Positions 25,590 through 34,360 of a stretch of 64,000 nucleotides of DNA are shown in pieces; the first letter of the stretch is position 1, and every line of letters begins with the position of its first letter. The translations under genes and the position numbers were made by a program. The notes under the pieces were generated by a model. It was not told the origin of the DNA. It made no database searches and saw only the letters and a program-made list of their open reading frames with translations. Origin of the DNA: Mycolicibacterium sp. CR10 (GTDB taxonomy: Bacteria > Actinomycetota > Actinomycetes > Mycobacteriales > Mycobacteriaceae). The stretch spans positions 248,001 through 312,000 of the forward strand of contig NZ_STGE01000068.1 in NCBI RefSeq assembly GCF_005222675.1, given 5' to 3'.

Positions 25590-26921
25590 ATGGGTGAGGG
25601 CCGCATGAGGGTGCTGATCATCGGGGGAGGCTTCGGTGGTCTGTTCTGCGCGCGGAGGCTGGGCAGCGCCGACGTCGACGTCACCCTGCTCGATCGCGCG
25701 GCCGGCCACCTGTTCCAGCCGCTGCTCTACCAATGCGCCACCGGCACGCTGAGCATCGGACACATCAGCCGACCGCTGCGCGAGGAGTTCGCGCGCCACC
25801 GCAACGTCACCACTCTCCTCGGAGAAGCGATCGATCTGGACCCTGGGCGGCGCCGGTTGACTGCCCGCCGGCCCGATGAGACGACGTTCACGCTCGACTA
25901 CGACGTGCTCGTCGTCGCCGCCGGAATGCAGCAGTCCTATTTTGCCAACCCGCAGTTCGCGCAATGGGCGCCCGGAATGAAGACACTCGACGACGCCCTG
26001 TGCATCCGTCAGCGGCTGTTCACCGCATTCGAGATCGCCGAGACACTGCCGCCCGGCCCCGAGCGAGACAGCTGGCTCACCTTCGCCGTCGCCGGTGGCG
26101 GGCCCACCGGCGTGGAACTGGCGGGCCAGATTCGGGAGGTCGCGACACGGACGCTGGCCCACGAGTTCCACAGCATCGAACCCGAGGATGCCCGGGTGCT
26201 GCTCTTCGACGGGGGAGACCGGGTGCTCAAGAGCTTCTCCCCGGCCTTGGCCACCAAGGCCACCCGTACCCTGCAGCGCCTCGGCGTGGAGCTACGACTC
26301 GGCGTGCACGTCACCGACGTCCGAAAGGAAGGCGTCACTGTCTCGCCGAAGGCCGGCGGCCCGGACGAGGACTACGCGGCGCGGACGGTGCTGTGGACCG
26401 CCGGGGTCGAAGCCGTGCCGTTCGCCCGGCACATCGCCGACGTCCTCGGTGCTCCGTGCGACCGTTCGGGTCGGATCGCGGTCGACCCTGATCTCTCGAT
26501 CCCCGGACACCCCGAGGTGTTCGTCATCGGCGATCTCGTCGGTCGGGATGCACTCCCGGGGGTCGCCGAGAACGCGATGCAGGGCGGACTGCACGTCGCG
26601 TCCTGCATCCGGCGCGAACTCGAGGGCAAACCCCGCAAGCCGTACCGCTACCGCGACCTCGGTTCAGCGGCCTACATCAGCCGGGGACAGGCCCTGCTCG
26701 AGGTTGGCCCTGTCCGGCTGTCCGGCTTTCCCGGATGGGTGGCATGGGGGCTGCTCCACATCGCGTTCCTCACCGGGGTACGCAATCGCGTCAGCACGGT
26801 TGTGACGTGGCTGGCGACCATCGCCCGTGCCAGCCGCTACCACCGCGCCTTCATGCTCGGCGACCAAGAGGCCATCGCCGGCCAGCGCTACACGTGGTCG
26901 ACGCGGGACGACGAGAGCTAG
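25590..26921 (+). CDS. ndh: Type II NADH dehydrogenase (NDH-2)
   Basis: 443 residues; a single-subunit, non-proton-pumping enzyme that passes electrons from NADH to menaquinone at the inner face of the membrane. The FAD-binding motif is RVLIIGGGFGGLFCARRL, the NAD-binding motif is FAVAGGGPTGVELAGQI, and the second FAD motif is VFVIGDLVGRDALPGVAENAMQGG. The C-terminal part (LSGFPGWVAWGLLHIAFLTGVRNR) is the membrane-attachment region. ATG 25590 fits a leaderless transcript; ATG 25605 (MRVLIIGG) with GTGAGGG upstream is the alternative. Confidence 0.94.
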   Translation: MGEGRMRVLIIGGGFGGLFCARRLGSADVDVTLLDRAAGHLFQPLLYQCATGTLSIGHISRPLREEFARHRNVTTLLGEAIDLDPGRRRLTARRPDETTFTLDYDVLVVAAGMQQSYFANPQFAQWAPGMKTLDDALCIRQRLFTAFEIAETLPPGPERDSWLTFAVAGGGPTGVELAGQIREVATRTLAHEFHSIEPEDARVLLFDGGDRVLKSFSPALATKATRTLQRLGVELRLGVHVTDVRKEGVTVSPKAGGPDEDYAARTVLWTAGVEAVPFARHIADVLGAPCDRSGRIAVDPDLSIPGHPEVFVIGDLVGRDALPGVAENAMQGGLHVASCIRRELEGKPRKPYRYRDLGSAAYISRGQALLEVGPVRLSGFPGWVAWGLLHIAFLTGVRNRVSTVVTWLATIARASRYHRAFMLGDQEAIAGQRYTWSTRDDES

Positions 26922-26930
26922 CAGATTCGG

Positions 26931-27278
26931 TCACGTCGCCCGGTCGGCGATGCGGATGCGGACAGGTCCGTGCCAGTCTGCATCGGGATCGACGACGGTG
27001 CCACCCTGAGTGACTTCCACCTCGCCAGACTTCGCCAGTTCCCGGGCCAGCGAGCGCGCATCCTGCATGAGGTCGCGCCAGTTGTCCGCGCCGACGGCTC
27101 GCGCGGCATCCGACGGACAGGTGCTGCTGTCGCGACCCCGGTGGGCGGCCAGAGCACGGATCGACGCCCTGAGCCGCTGCCGGACCGGACCGTCACCCAG
27201 CGCGATCCGCGCATCGTCGGCGCCACGGCCTGCGCCGTCGGCGATGCGCGTCAACTCGGTCTGCAACTGATGGGCCAC
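26931..27278 (-). CDS. DUF3253 family protein
   Basis: 115 residues. The DUF3253 winged-helix-like domain shows in LRASIRALAAHRGRDSSTCPSDAARAVGADNWRDLMQDARSLARELAKSGEVEVTQGGTVV and the closing WHGPVRIRIA. The family is uncharacterised. The start is a GTG at 27278 without an obvious SD; a later start is possible. It converges with ndh. Confidence 0.8.
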   Translation of the reverse strand: MAHQLQTELTRIADGAGRGADDARIALGDGPVRQRLRASIRALAAHRGRDSSTCPSDAARAVGADNWRDLMQDARSLARELAKSGEVEVTQGGTVVDPDADWHGPVRIRIADRAT

Positions 27279-27412
27279 CTACCCAGTGAAGACGATGTCC
27301 GTGGCGTCGGCCACAGCCTGGTGCGTGTTTACCACCCACGCGATGCGGCTAGTTCCTAGCTGTACTGGCCGACTGTCGGGTCACAGCCGACCCGGGATTG
27401 GAGTTTTGAGCA

Positions 27413-27682
27413 ATGACGTTGTCCGGCTACCTCGCAAGCGCCGCCGTCATCGGTGGCCTGACCGCGGGCGCCCTCGGATTCGGCGCCGCGACGGCAAGTG
27501 CACAGCCCGGTTGGACGCCACCGCCGGTGCCGCCCGCGGGACCCAGCGTCGGCCAGCCGCCGGCCGGTGCGCCGCCGAAGCCCGTGCAACCACTGTGGGC
27601 ACAGGGTCAGCCTCAGGTGTGGGATCAGGGATGGCAGCACTGGGGTGTCTGGCTCAACGGTGCGTTCATTCCGACGTACTGA
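27413..27682 (+). CDS. Small secreted Pro-rich protein
   Basis: 89 residues with a signal peptide (about 1-30, ending ATASAQ) and a mature part of proline, glycine and glutamine followed by WDQGWQHWGVWLNGAFIPTY. The aromatic tail may form a small fold. It resembles short exported mycobacterial proteins without known function. ATG 27413 has GGAG 9 nt upstream. Confidence 0.72.
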   Translation: MTLSGYLASAAVIGGLTAGALGFGAATASAQPGWTPPPVPPAGPSVGQPPAGAPPKPVQPLWAQGQPQVWDQGWQHWGVWLNGAFIPTY

Positions 27683-27745
27683 TCGCAGCGTGATCCGCCA
27701 TCGCGGATCCGATCGGGTTCTGCGGTGCCACATTCGGGAGGCTGT

Positions 27746-28051
27746 GTGACGGACCCACCGACTTCTGACGACGGTCATCACGTGGTGATCAACGGCCGCC
27801 GATGGCGCGCCACCGATCCCCAGATTCCCGATGAGCGGCGGGCCGAACTCACGCGGATTCTGATGGCGTGGCGCCGAGAGGTGCGCAGAGCCAAGGGAAC
27901 TCAGGCCGAGCCGACGGCCCGCGCAGGCGTGAATGCGTCGAAGATTGCGCTTGGGGAGCGTGGGTCGCCGCCATGGTGGGAGCAGACTGAGAGGCAGCGA
28001 CGGATTCGCTGGCAGGCCGACATCCGCGGTCCCGGTGACGATCCGGTGTAA
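27746..28051 (+). CDS. Small conserved actinobacterial protein (often annotated Tol biopolymer transporter)
   Basis: 101 residues: DDGHHVVINGRRWRATDPQIPDERRAELTRILMAWRREVRRAKG, then ASKIALGERGSPPWW. The pattern is common in actinobacteria, sometimes labelled biopolymer transporter Tol, but it has no membrane segment and that label is not supported. GTG 27746 is preceded by GGGAG at 5 nt. It converges with antigen 85 across a strong terminator. Confidence 0.75.
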   Translation: MTDPPTSDDGHHVVINGRRWRATDPQIPDERRAELTRILMAWRREVRRAKGTQAEPTARAGVNASKIALGERGSPPWWEQTERQRRIRWQADIRGPGDDPV

Positions 28052-28079
28052 ACGTTTCTGCGCGAAGATGTTCGAGAGA

Positions 28080-28113
28080 GGGCCGGAGCGGGGGGAACAT
28101 CCCGCTCCGGCCC
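28080..28113. terminator. Strong GC-rich hairpin, bidirectional terminator
   Basis: Arms 28080-28092 (GGGCCGGAGCGGG) and 28101-28113 are exact inverted copies with an 8-nt loop. It lies in the 75-bp gap between the convergent small-protein gene and antigen 85, so it can serve both strands. No U-tract follows. Confidence 0.8.
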
Positions 28114-28126
28114 CTCGCACTGCGAC

Positions 28127-29083
28127 TCAGACGCCCAGCGTGCGCTGGATATCCGCCTTCATCGCGTTGAGCTGCGAACCCCAGTAACCCCATCCATGAG
28201 TCCCGTTGCTGGGGAAATTGAACACCGCGTTGCTTCCGCCGGCAGCCTGGTACTGCTCCTGGAAGTTCTTGTTGCTGTCGAGCGTGATGCCTTCCAGCAA
28301 TTGCGCGGGGAAGTCGGCGCCGCCCAGCTCGCCGGGTCGGCCGGTGCCGCAGTACACCCAGATACGGGTGCCGTTGCCCACCAGTCGGCCGACGTTGACG
28401 GTCGGATCGTTGCGCTGCCAGGCGGGCCCGCCGCCTAGTCCCCACATGGCGGTCGCATCGAACCCGCCCGCATCGCGCATCGCGACACCGACCAGCAGCG
28501 GCCAGATCCCCTCAGACAGGTTGAGGAAACCCGACAACGAGCCCGCGTAGCTGAACTGGCCCGGGTGATATGCGGCCAGGATCAGTGCCGCGCTGCCCGA
28601 CATCGACAGCCCGACAACGGCATTGCCGCTGGGGGAGATGCCCTTGTTGGCCGCCAGATAGCCGGGCAGCTCGGAGGTCAGGAACGTCTCCCACTGGTAG
28701 TTGAAGCTGGCGCCGTTCCCGACGGCCGGACGCTGCCAGTTGGTGTAGAAGCTCGACATGCCGCCGACGGGCATCACTACCGACAGACCTGACTCGAAGT
28801 AGTTCTCGAACGCTGCGGTCTCGATGTCCCAGCCGCTGTTGTCATCGCGGGCGCGCAGTCCGTCGAGCAGGTAAACCGCCTTCGGGCCGCCCCCCTGGAA
28901 CTTCACCGGGATGTCACGACCCATGGCCGCAGACGGCACCATCAGCGTCTCGACCGGCAGTCCCGGCCGCGAAAACGCGCCTGCGGTCGCCGATCCACCG
29001 ACGACGCCGATCAGGCAAGGCAGCAGTAGGGCCGCCATGGCACCGGCCATTAGCCGCCGCCTCACACTGTGCATGATTCTCAT
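28127..29083 (-). CDS. Antigen 85 family mycolyltransferase
   Basis: A 318-residue secreted esterase of the Ag85/FbpABC family, which moves mycolic acids between trehalose mycolates and arabinogalactan. The signal peptide is RRRLMAGAMAALLLPCLIGVVGGSATAGA. The mature part starts FSRPGLPVETLMVPSAAMGRDIPVKFQGGG, carries the nucleophile in GLSMSGSAA, the fibronectin-binding-like WPLLVGVAMRDAGGFDATAMWG region, and the His in NGTHGWGYWG. Length fits Fbp proteins, but which paralogue cannot be told. ATG 29083 or 29074 may start it. Confidence 0.95.
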   Translation of the reverse strand: MRIMHSVRRRLMAGAMAALLLPCLIGVVGGSATAGAFSRPGLPVETLMVPSAAMGRDIPVKFQGGGPKAVYLLDGLRARDDNSGWDIETAAFENYFESGLSVVMPVGGMSSFYTNWQRPAVGNGASFNYQWETFLTSELPGYLAANKGISPSGNAVVGLSMSGSAALILAAYHPGQFSYAGSLSGFLNLSEGIWPLLVGVAMRDAGGFDATAMWGLGGGPAWQRNDPTVNVGRLVGNGTRIWVYCGTGRPGELGGADFPAQLLEGITLDSNKNFQEQYQAAGGSNAVFNFPSNGTHGWGYWGSQLNAMKADIQRTLGV

Positions 29084-29313
29084 ATCCAGCCGTCCTCTTC
29101 GCCCGCCCAGAAGGCGGGGGTCTCAGGGATACCTATGTGCGGGCCGACGTCGATTCGCCGGTATGGATGCCGCTGCTTCGCATCCGCCGCGTGTTCGCAA
29201 GCACGCCATCGCCGAAGCGCGACGGTCGCGTTCGTTACTTCGTCATGTGACGATTCGGCGTTACGCCGACGGGGCGGAGCGTCACTCTGGTCACATCTGC
29301 CACAACTGAGGGC

Positions 29314-29679
29314 TCAGCGCTGGGCGGCGCGCCACTTGTCGAGAAGTCGCCGGTCCCGCTTCGTGGGCCGCCCGGCCCCGCGGTCGCGGACCGCCACCGG
29401 CACGACCGGGGTTGTTGGCGGCGCCGGGGTGCGGTCGAGATAACACGTGACGGCATCGGCCGCACCCACCCGTTTCTGGATCACGCGAACCACCTCGACG
29501 ATCCGCGTCGTGTCACCGACCCGGGCGCGCACCTCGTCACCGGGGGACACCGTTGACGCCGGCTTGGCCGGCCGACCGTTGACCGTCACGTGACCACCGC
29601 GGCACGCCGCGACGGCGTCAGGGCGGGTCTTCGTCAACCGGACGGCCCAGAGCCACCGGTCCACACGGGTCGCCTCCAT
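29314..29679 (-). CDS. S4 RNA-binding protein (Hsp15/HslR-like)
   Basis: 121 residues. The S4 fold is clear in TRVDRWLWAVRLTKTRPDAVAACRGGHVTVNGRPAKPASTVSPGDEV. A basic tail (GAGRPTKRDRRLLDKWRAAQR) follows, as in Hsp15, which binds stalled 50S subunits carrying peptidyl-tRNA. ATG 29679 is chosen; a GTG precedes it. Confidence 0.9.
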   Translation of the reverse strand: MEATRVDRWLWAVRLTKTRPDAVAACRGGHVTVNGRPAKPASTVSPGDEVRARVGDTTRIVEVVRVIQKRVGAADAVTCYLDRTPAPPTTPVVPVAVRDRGAGRPTKRDRRLLDKWRAAQR

Positions 29680-29742
29680 CACTCCATGATGGACTCGATC
29701 GCCGCCTCAGCAGAATTGATCTCGACATCCCCGTAGTCGTCG

Positions 29743-29772
29743 TTGACAGGCAAGTGTTTGCTTGCATATGGT
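29743..29772 (+). promoter_or_regulatory. arsR-type promoter with operator
   Basis: TTGACA (29743-29748) and TATGGT (29767-29772) are 18 bp apart. Between and over them lie GCAAG (29750-29754) and CTTGC (29761-29765), a perfect inverted pair. The arrangement is what an autorepressing ArsR protein needs, and places transcription start at the GTG of 29780. Confidence 0.55.
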
Positions 29773-29779
29773 GCGTGGT

Positions 29780-30064
29780 GTGGGTGACGTCTTCAAGGCC
29801 CTGGCCGATCCCACGCGCCGCACCATTCTCGACGAACTGACCGACCGGAACGGGCAGACGCTCTTCGAGATCTGCGCGCGGCTCACGACCAAGCACGGCC
29901 TCGGCTCGTCCCGGCAAGCGGTCTCCCAGCACCTCGATGTGCTCGAGGCCGCGGGGCTGGTCGAGACCCGCCGCGAGGGTCGGTGCAAGTTCCACTTCAT
30001 CAACACCACGCCGCTGGAACCGATCGTCGAGCGGTGGCTCCACAAGCCCGGGGAGGCAACGTGA
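29780..30064 (+). CDS. ArsR/SmtB-family regulator
   Basis: 94 residues: a winged helix with VFKALADPTRRTILDEL, the recognition helix region GSSRQAVSQHLDVLEAAGLVETRREGRCKFHF and a short C-terminus. No metal-binding Cys pair is seen, so it may sense something other than metal, as do ArsR proteins paired with SRPBCC or VOC genes. GTG 29780 is chosen over upstream starts (29762-29771), which overlap the predicted -10 element. It overlaps the next gene by 4 bp. Confidence 0.88.
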   Translation: MGDVFKALADPTRRTILDELTDRNGQTLFEICARLTTKHGLGSSRQAVSQHLDVLEAAGLVETRREGRCKFHFINTTPLEPIVERWLHKPGEAT

Positions 30065-30447
30065 GAATCAATCTGGCCAGCGTGTTCGTCGACGACCAGG
30101 ACAAGGCGCTTCGGTTTTACACAGAGGTACTCGGATTCGCACCGAAACACGATGTACCGATGGGCGAGCACCGCTGGATCACCGTGGTGTCGCCGGAGGT
30201 TCCGGACGGCACCGAACTCGTCCTCGAACCCGACGAACACCCAGCGGCAAAACCGTTCAAGGACGCGCTGATTGCCGATGGCATCCCATTCACCGCATTC
30301 GCCGTGGACGACGTCCACGCGGAGTTCGAACGGCTGCGCGGACTCGGGGTGCGCTTCACCCAGGAGCCGACGGCGATGGGACCGGTGACCACGGCGGTGC
30401 TCGACGACACCTGCGGCAACCTGATCCAGATCCAGCAGGCCGGGTAG
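30061..30447 (+). CDS. VOC (glyoxalase-like) family protein
   Basis: 128 residues with paired beta-alpha-beta-beta-beta modules: NLASVFVDDQDKALRFYTEVLGF, HRWITVVSPEVPDGTELVLEP, FTAFAVDDVHAEFERLRGLGVRF and AVLDDTCGNLIQIQQ. Substrate unknown; such proteins include glyoxalases, dioxygenases and resistance proteins. GTG 30061 overlaps the ArsR stop (GTGA), so it is translated with its regulator and is presumably its target. Confidence 0.9.
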   Translation: MRINLASVFVDDQDKALRFYTEVLGFAPKHDVPMGEHRWITVVSPEVPDGTELVLEPDEHPAAKPFKDALIADGIPFTAFAVDDVHAEFERLRGLGVRFTQEPTAMGPVTTAVLDDTCGNLIQIQQAG

Positions 30448-30476
30448 GGCAAGTCTGTTGACTGACGCAACCAGGT

Positions 30477-32156
30477 TCAGATGATCGGCACGTCCCCGGG
30501 TCGCAGCAGGCGTAACCAGCGATAGCCATAAGCATCGAGTTGCATATCAATCCGCCCGTCGGCGCCGAGTTCGTGGCGTGACAGATCATCGAGCAGATCG
30601 ACCAGGACTGAGCCGGGCGGCGCTTCCTCGAGCTGGATCGGCACGATGCAGCTGTCCGCCCCGAAGTTGTGCAGTGCCACCATCGCCCAGCCGGAGTTCT
30701 CCCGGCACAGATGTGCCAGCACTGCCGGGTTGGGTTGTGTGAGCACTTCGGCTGTCGACCAGCCGATCTCGGGTTGCTGGCGGTAGGTGTAGATGAGGTC
30801 GCGGATGAACCACCAGAAAGAGTGGTGGTCTTGGCGCTGATCGGCGGCGTTCACGCGCTCGGGGCCGAACAGTCCGTCGGGCAACGGCCTCGGGAGTCGC
30901 CGCTTGGCGGCGGTGGAGAAGCCGCCGTTGGTGTCGCCCGTCCATTGCATCGGGGTGCGCACTGCGAATCGTCCCGGTACATCCAGGTTTTCGGCCATGC
31001 CGATTTCTTCGCCGTAGAACAGCACGGGGGTACCGGGGAGCGAGAATGCGAGCGAGTAGACCATCCGCATCCGGCGCTCATCGCCGCCGAGCATGGACGG
31101 GAGCCGCCGTCGCAGCCCGCGGCCGTAGAGTTGCATGCCGGCGTCGGGCCCGAAGGCGTCGAAGACCTCCTGCCGCTCGGTCTCGCTCAGCTTGTCGAGG
31201 GTGAGCTCGTCATGGTTACGCACGAAATTGGCCCACTGGCTGGTGATGTCGAGTTTGGGCCGCTGCCGCAGCGCCTTGGCGAGTGGTCGCGAGTCGCCGC
31301 GTGCCAGCGACAGGTAGATGTGCTGCATCCCGATGAAATCGAACTGCATGTTCAGACCGTCGCCGTCGGATCCGCCGAAGAAACGCTTCTGGTCTTTGTA
31401 CGGCACGTTGACCTCGCCGAGCAGCACTGCATCACCGAGGCGACGGGTGACGAAGTTGCGAACGTCGCCGAGATACTCCTGCGGGTCGAACACCCCGGGA
31501 TCACCAGGTGCGCCGTCGTCGGCAAACAGGAACGGCACGGCGTCGACGCGGAATCCCGACACTCCGAGCTGCAGCCAGAACCCGAGGGTTCGCGAAATCT
31601 CTTCCTGAACCTTGGGATTGGCGATGTTCAGGTCGGGCTGATGCTTGTAGAAATGGTGCAGGTAGTACTCACCGGTCCTCGGGTCAAGCTCCCAGAGGCT
31701 GTCTTCCTGGTCGGGGAAGACCACGTCTTTCGCGGTGCCTTTGGGTTCGGTGGCGCTCCAGACGTAGTAGTCGCGGTACGGGTCGTCCTTGCTTCGGCGG
31801 GCCGACTTGAACCACGGGTGCGCATCGGAGGTGTGGTTCATCACGAAGTCGACGATCACCCGGATCCCGGTGGATCTCGCGGTCCTGATGAGCTCGACGA
31901 AGTCACCGAGATTGCCCAACCGCGGGTCCACGCTGAGGAAGTCGGTGATGTCGTAGCCGTCGTCCTTGCGTGAGGTCGGGTAGAACGGCATCAGCCACAG
32001 ACAGGTGATGCCGAGATCGGCGAGGTACTCGATGCGTTCGGTCATGCCGCGGATATCGCCGGTGCCGTCGCCGTTCCAGTCGTAGAACGTCTCGATGTCG
32101 GCGCAGTAGACGACCGCGTTCTTCCACCACAGGTCGCCGCTCTCGATTTTCCTCAT
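30477..32156 (-). CDS. GH13 alpha-glucan enzyme (trehalose-synthase-like)
   Basis: 559 residues. GH13 landmarks: VIVDFVMNHTSDAHPWF, the nucleophile Asp in GVSGFRVDAVPF, the acid Glu in AVLLGEVN and the third Asp in FVRNHDELTLD; GTPVLFYGEEIGMAEN also fits. The layout is close to trehalose synthase TreS (maltose-trehalose isomerisation), but maltokinase is absent, so alpha-glucosidase is equally possible. ATG 32156 overlaps the upstream oxidoreductase stop by 4 bp, indicating coupled translation. Confidence 0.92.
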   Translation of the reverse strand: MRKIESGDLWWKNAVVYCADIETFYDWNGDGTGDIRGMTERIEYLADLGITCLWLMPFYPTSRKDDGYDITDFLSVDPRLGNLGDFVELIRTARSTGIRVIVDFVMNHTSDAHPWFKSARRSKDDPYRDYYVWSATEPKGTAKDVVFPDQEDSLWELDPRTGEYYLHHFYKHQPDLNIANPKVQEEISRTLGFWLQLGVSGFRVDAVPFLFADDGAPGDPGVFDPQEYLGDVRNFVTRRLGDAVLLGEVNVPYKDQKRFFGGSDGDGLNMQFDFIGMQHIYLSLARGDSRPLAKALRQRPKLDITSQWANFVRNHDELTLDKLSETERQEVFDAFGPDAGMQLYGRGLRRRLPSMLGGDERRMRMVYSLAFSLPGTPVLFYGEEIGMAENLDVPGRFAVRTPMQWTGDTNGGFSTAAKRRLPRPLPDGLFGPERVNAADQRQDHHSFWWFIRDLIYTYRQQPEIGWSTAEVLTQPNPAVLAHLCRENSGWAMVALHNFGADSCIVPIQLEEAPPGSVLVDLLDDLSRHELGADGRIDMQLDAYGYRWLRLLRPGDVPII

Positions 32157-33133
32157 GCCGTTCTCGCCGGGGCGGTGGGCGACAGCTGCGGCAGCACGTG
32201 TTCACCGAAAGCGTCGATGAACGCGGTCTGGTGTTGACCGACGAAATGGAGGTAGAGCTCGTCCCAGCCCTGGTCGATGTATTCGTTGAGCCACGCGGCG
32301 TGCTGGCCGAGGTCGCCGGACACCCGCACCGATTCCGCGACCTTCGCAGGTGTGACGGACTCTCCGACGACGTCGAAGGCTTCCACGGTTTCGAGGTCCC
32401 AGCAGACTGGGGGAGCGAAGACGTTGGTGCGCCACTGATCGTGGGCGATCGCCATCGCCTCGTCTTCTGTCGGCGCCCAGCTGAGGTGGATCTGCAGTCG
32501 GGCCGGGCCTGTTCCACCGGCATTGCGATAGGCGTCCATCACCCTCTGCAGGGTGTCGCCCGGTTGGTTGACGGTGATGAGCGCATCTGCCCAGGAGGCA
32601 TGCCGCGCGGCGGTGGCGGGGGTGACAGCGGGGCCGACAAGAGCGGGCACGGCGTCGGGTAGCGACCACAACTTGGCACGGTTGACCTGGATCAGACCAT
32701 CGTGGCTGACCTCTTCTCCCTGCAGCAGTCGCCGGATGACCTCGACACACTCGATGAGGCGTTGATCGCGAATCTCCTTGCGCGGCCATACCTCACCGGT
32801 GACCCGCTCGTTGGACGCTTCACCGGATCCGAGTGCCGCCCAGAACCGGCCCGGGAACATCTGCGCCAGGGTGGCGATCGCCTGGGCGATGATGACGGGG
32901 TGGTAGCGCTGCCCGGGGGCGTTGACGACACCGAACGGCAGATTGGTCGTGGCCAGCGCGGCGCCGAGAAACGACCAGGCGAAGCCTGATTCGTTCTGCC
33001 GCTCGCTCCAGGGGCTCAGGTGGTCTGACGACATTCCGGCAGTGAAGCCGGCCTGCTCGGCGTGCTGGACGTCGCGGAGCAGTTGGGCGGGGCTGATCTG
33101 TTCATGCGAGCAGTGGAATCCAATGACGGTCAC
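32153..33133 (-). CDS. Luciferase-like flavin oxidoreductase (TIGR03885 type)
   Basis: 326 residues of the LLM barrel: IGFHCSHEQISPAQLLRDVQHAEQAGF, SSDHLSPWSERQNESGFAWSFLGAALATT, VNAPGQRYHPVIIAQAIATLAQMFPGRFWAALGSGEA, and ATAARHASWADALITVNQP. It resembles the subgroup thought not to use F420. The ATGA overlap with the GH13 gene suggests a joint function, but no sugar-related activity is known to me. Start GTG or ATG near 33133 (MTVIGFHCS). Confidence 0.85.
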   Translation of the reverse strand: MTVIGFHCSHEQISPAQLLRDVQHAEQAGFTAGMSSDHLSPWSERQNESGFAWSFLGAALATTNLPFGVVNAPGQRYHPVIIAQAIATLAQMFPGRFWAALGSGEASNERVTGEVWPRKEIRDQRLIECVEVIRRLLQGEEVSHDGLIQVNRAKLWSLPDAVPALVGPAVTPATAARHASWADALITVNQPGDTLQRVMDAYRNAGGTGPARLQIHLSWAPTEDEAMAIAHDQWRTNVFAPPVCWDLETVEAFDVVGESVTPAKVAESVRVSGDLGQHAAWLNEYIDQGWDELYLHFVGQHQTAFIDAFGEHVLPQLSPTAPARTA

Positions 33134-33211
33134 CGAAACGGTGTACCCGTTCTGTCGCGCACAATGCGATCCCGGCAGGACTCAGAAGAGTACTGCCGTG
33201 AGCCGGTCGGC

Positions 33212-33775
33212 TCAGCCGGTGACGCCGAGGATCTTGATCGCGAAGACGAGCGAATCGCCGGGCAGGATTCCGGCGCCGGGCTGGCCGTTGGGGTAGCCGT
33301 CGGCCGAGGTCATCGCCACCGCGACGGTTGATCCGACGTTCTGACCGGCGATGGCCTTCTGGAAGCCGGGGACCACACCGTCGAGGGGAAATTCCACCGG
33401 GGCGCCGCGCTGGTAGCTGCTGTCGAACACCGATCCGTCGCGACCATTGACTCCCATGTAGCAGACCGACACGGCCGCGGTGTCCGGGACAACGGGTCCG
33501 GAGCCGGCCTGCAGGGTCTGCACCTGGGTATCGGTGACGCTGAACGGCGGGGTCACGGTGACCACGGGAGCTGTGGTGTCGGTCGATCCGGTGACGGCGA
33601 CGCTGCCGGTCGTGCCAGGCAGAGTCCACTCCGGCGTGCCGGTGATGTCCGGGGCTGCCGTCGGGCAAGCCGGCGCCTGAGCTTCCGACGAGGGCGCGGA
33701 GCCGCAGGCGGTCAATGCCGCGACGGGGACGGCACAAGCGGCTAGCGCGAACGCGGACAGACGAACGGATCTCAT
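33212..33775 (-). CDS. FKBP-type peptidyl-prolyl isomerase lipoprotein
   Basis: 187 residues with a lipoprotein signal (RLSAFALAACAVPVAALTACGS, lipobox LTAC), so it is probably anchored outside the membrane. The FKBP domain spans about residues 75-187: AAVSVCYMGVNGRDGSVFDSSYQRGAPVEFPLDGVVPGFQKAIAG, then GDSLVFAIKILGVTG. It would assist folding of exported proteins. ATG 33775 starts the signal peptide; the frame to 33919 is not coding. Confidence 0.92.
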   Translation of the reverse strand: MRSVRLSAFALAACAVPVAALTACGSAPSSEAQAPACPTAAPDITGTPEWTLPGTTGSVAVTGSTDTTAPVVTVTPPFSVTDTQVQTLQAGSGPVVPDTAAVSVCYMGVNGRDGSVFDSSYQRGAPVEFPLDGVVPGFQKAIAGQNVGSTVAVAMTSADGYPNGQPGAGILPGDSLVFAIKILGVTG

Positions 33776-33842
33776 CGCCGCCACGCTACCGGTACACCCC
33801 CGCAGGTTTGGGCAAGGGGATGGTCTGGGCAATGTGAGGGGT

Positions 33843-34307
33843 ATGAGCGATGACAACAAAGTCACTGTCGAACGAAACATCGACGCACCCGCCGACGCGG
33901 TCTTCGACGTGCTGTCCAATCCCCAGCGGCATCCGGCGCTCGACGGGTCCGGATTCGTCCGCAGCGTGGATCACGCCGATCGAATCCAGAAGGTCGGCGA
34001 CGTGTTCACGATGAACATGCAGGGTGACCACATGGGCGGTGAGTACAAGACCGACAATCACGTCTCCGGCTACGCCAAGGACAAACTCCTGGCGTGGAAG
34101 ACCGCGCCCGCGGGAACTGAGCCGCCCGGTTGGGAATGGTTGTGGGAATTGGAGGCCCAAGGCCCAAACGAGACCTTGGTCCGTCACACCTATGACTGGT
34201 CGAAGGTCACTGACAAGAAGTTGTTGGAGAAGGTGAAGTTTCCGTTGGTGACCGAGGATCAGCTCAGCGATACGCTGGCCCGGCTCGCTGCCGAAACCTC
34301 GTCTTGA
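33843..34307 (+). CDS. SRPBCC (START-like) domain protein
   Basis: 154 residues with the Bet v1-like opening KVTVERNIDAPADAVFDVLSNPQRHPALDGSGFV, strands VFTMNMQGDHMGGEYKTDNHV and the closing helix LVTEDQLSDTLARLAAE. Binds an unknown small hydrophobic ligand. ATG 33843 (MSDDNK) is preceded closely by GAGGGG; a GTG lies three codons upstream. Confidence 0.85.
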   Translation: MSDDNKVTVERNIDAPADAVFDVLSNPQRHPALDGSGFVRSVDHADRIQKVGDVFTMNMQGDHMGGEYKTDNHVSGYAKDKLLAWKTAPAGTEPPGWEWLWELEAQGPNETLVRHTYDWSKVTDKKLLEKVKFPLVTEDQLSDTLARLAAETSS

Positions 34308-34360
34308 CGGCTGCTGCCACTCGCGAAAAGCACTGAGATAAGCGCGCGACGTCCGTCACA

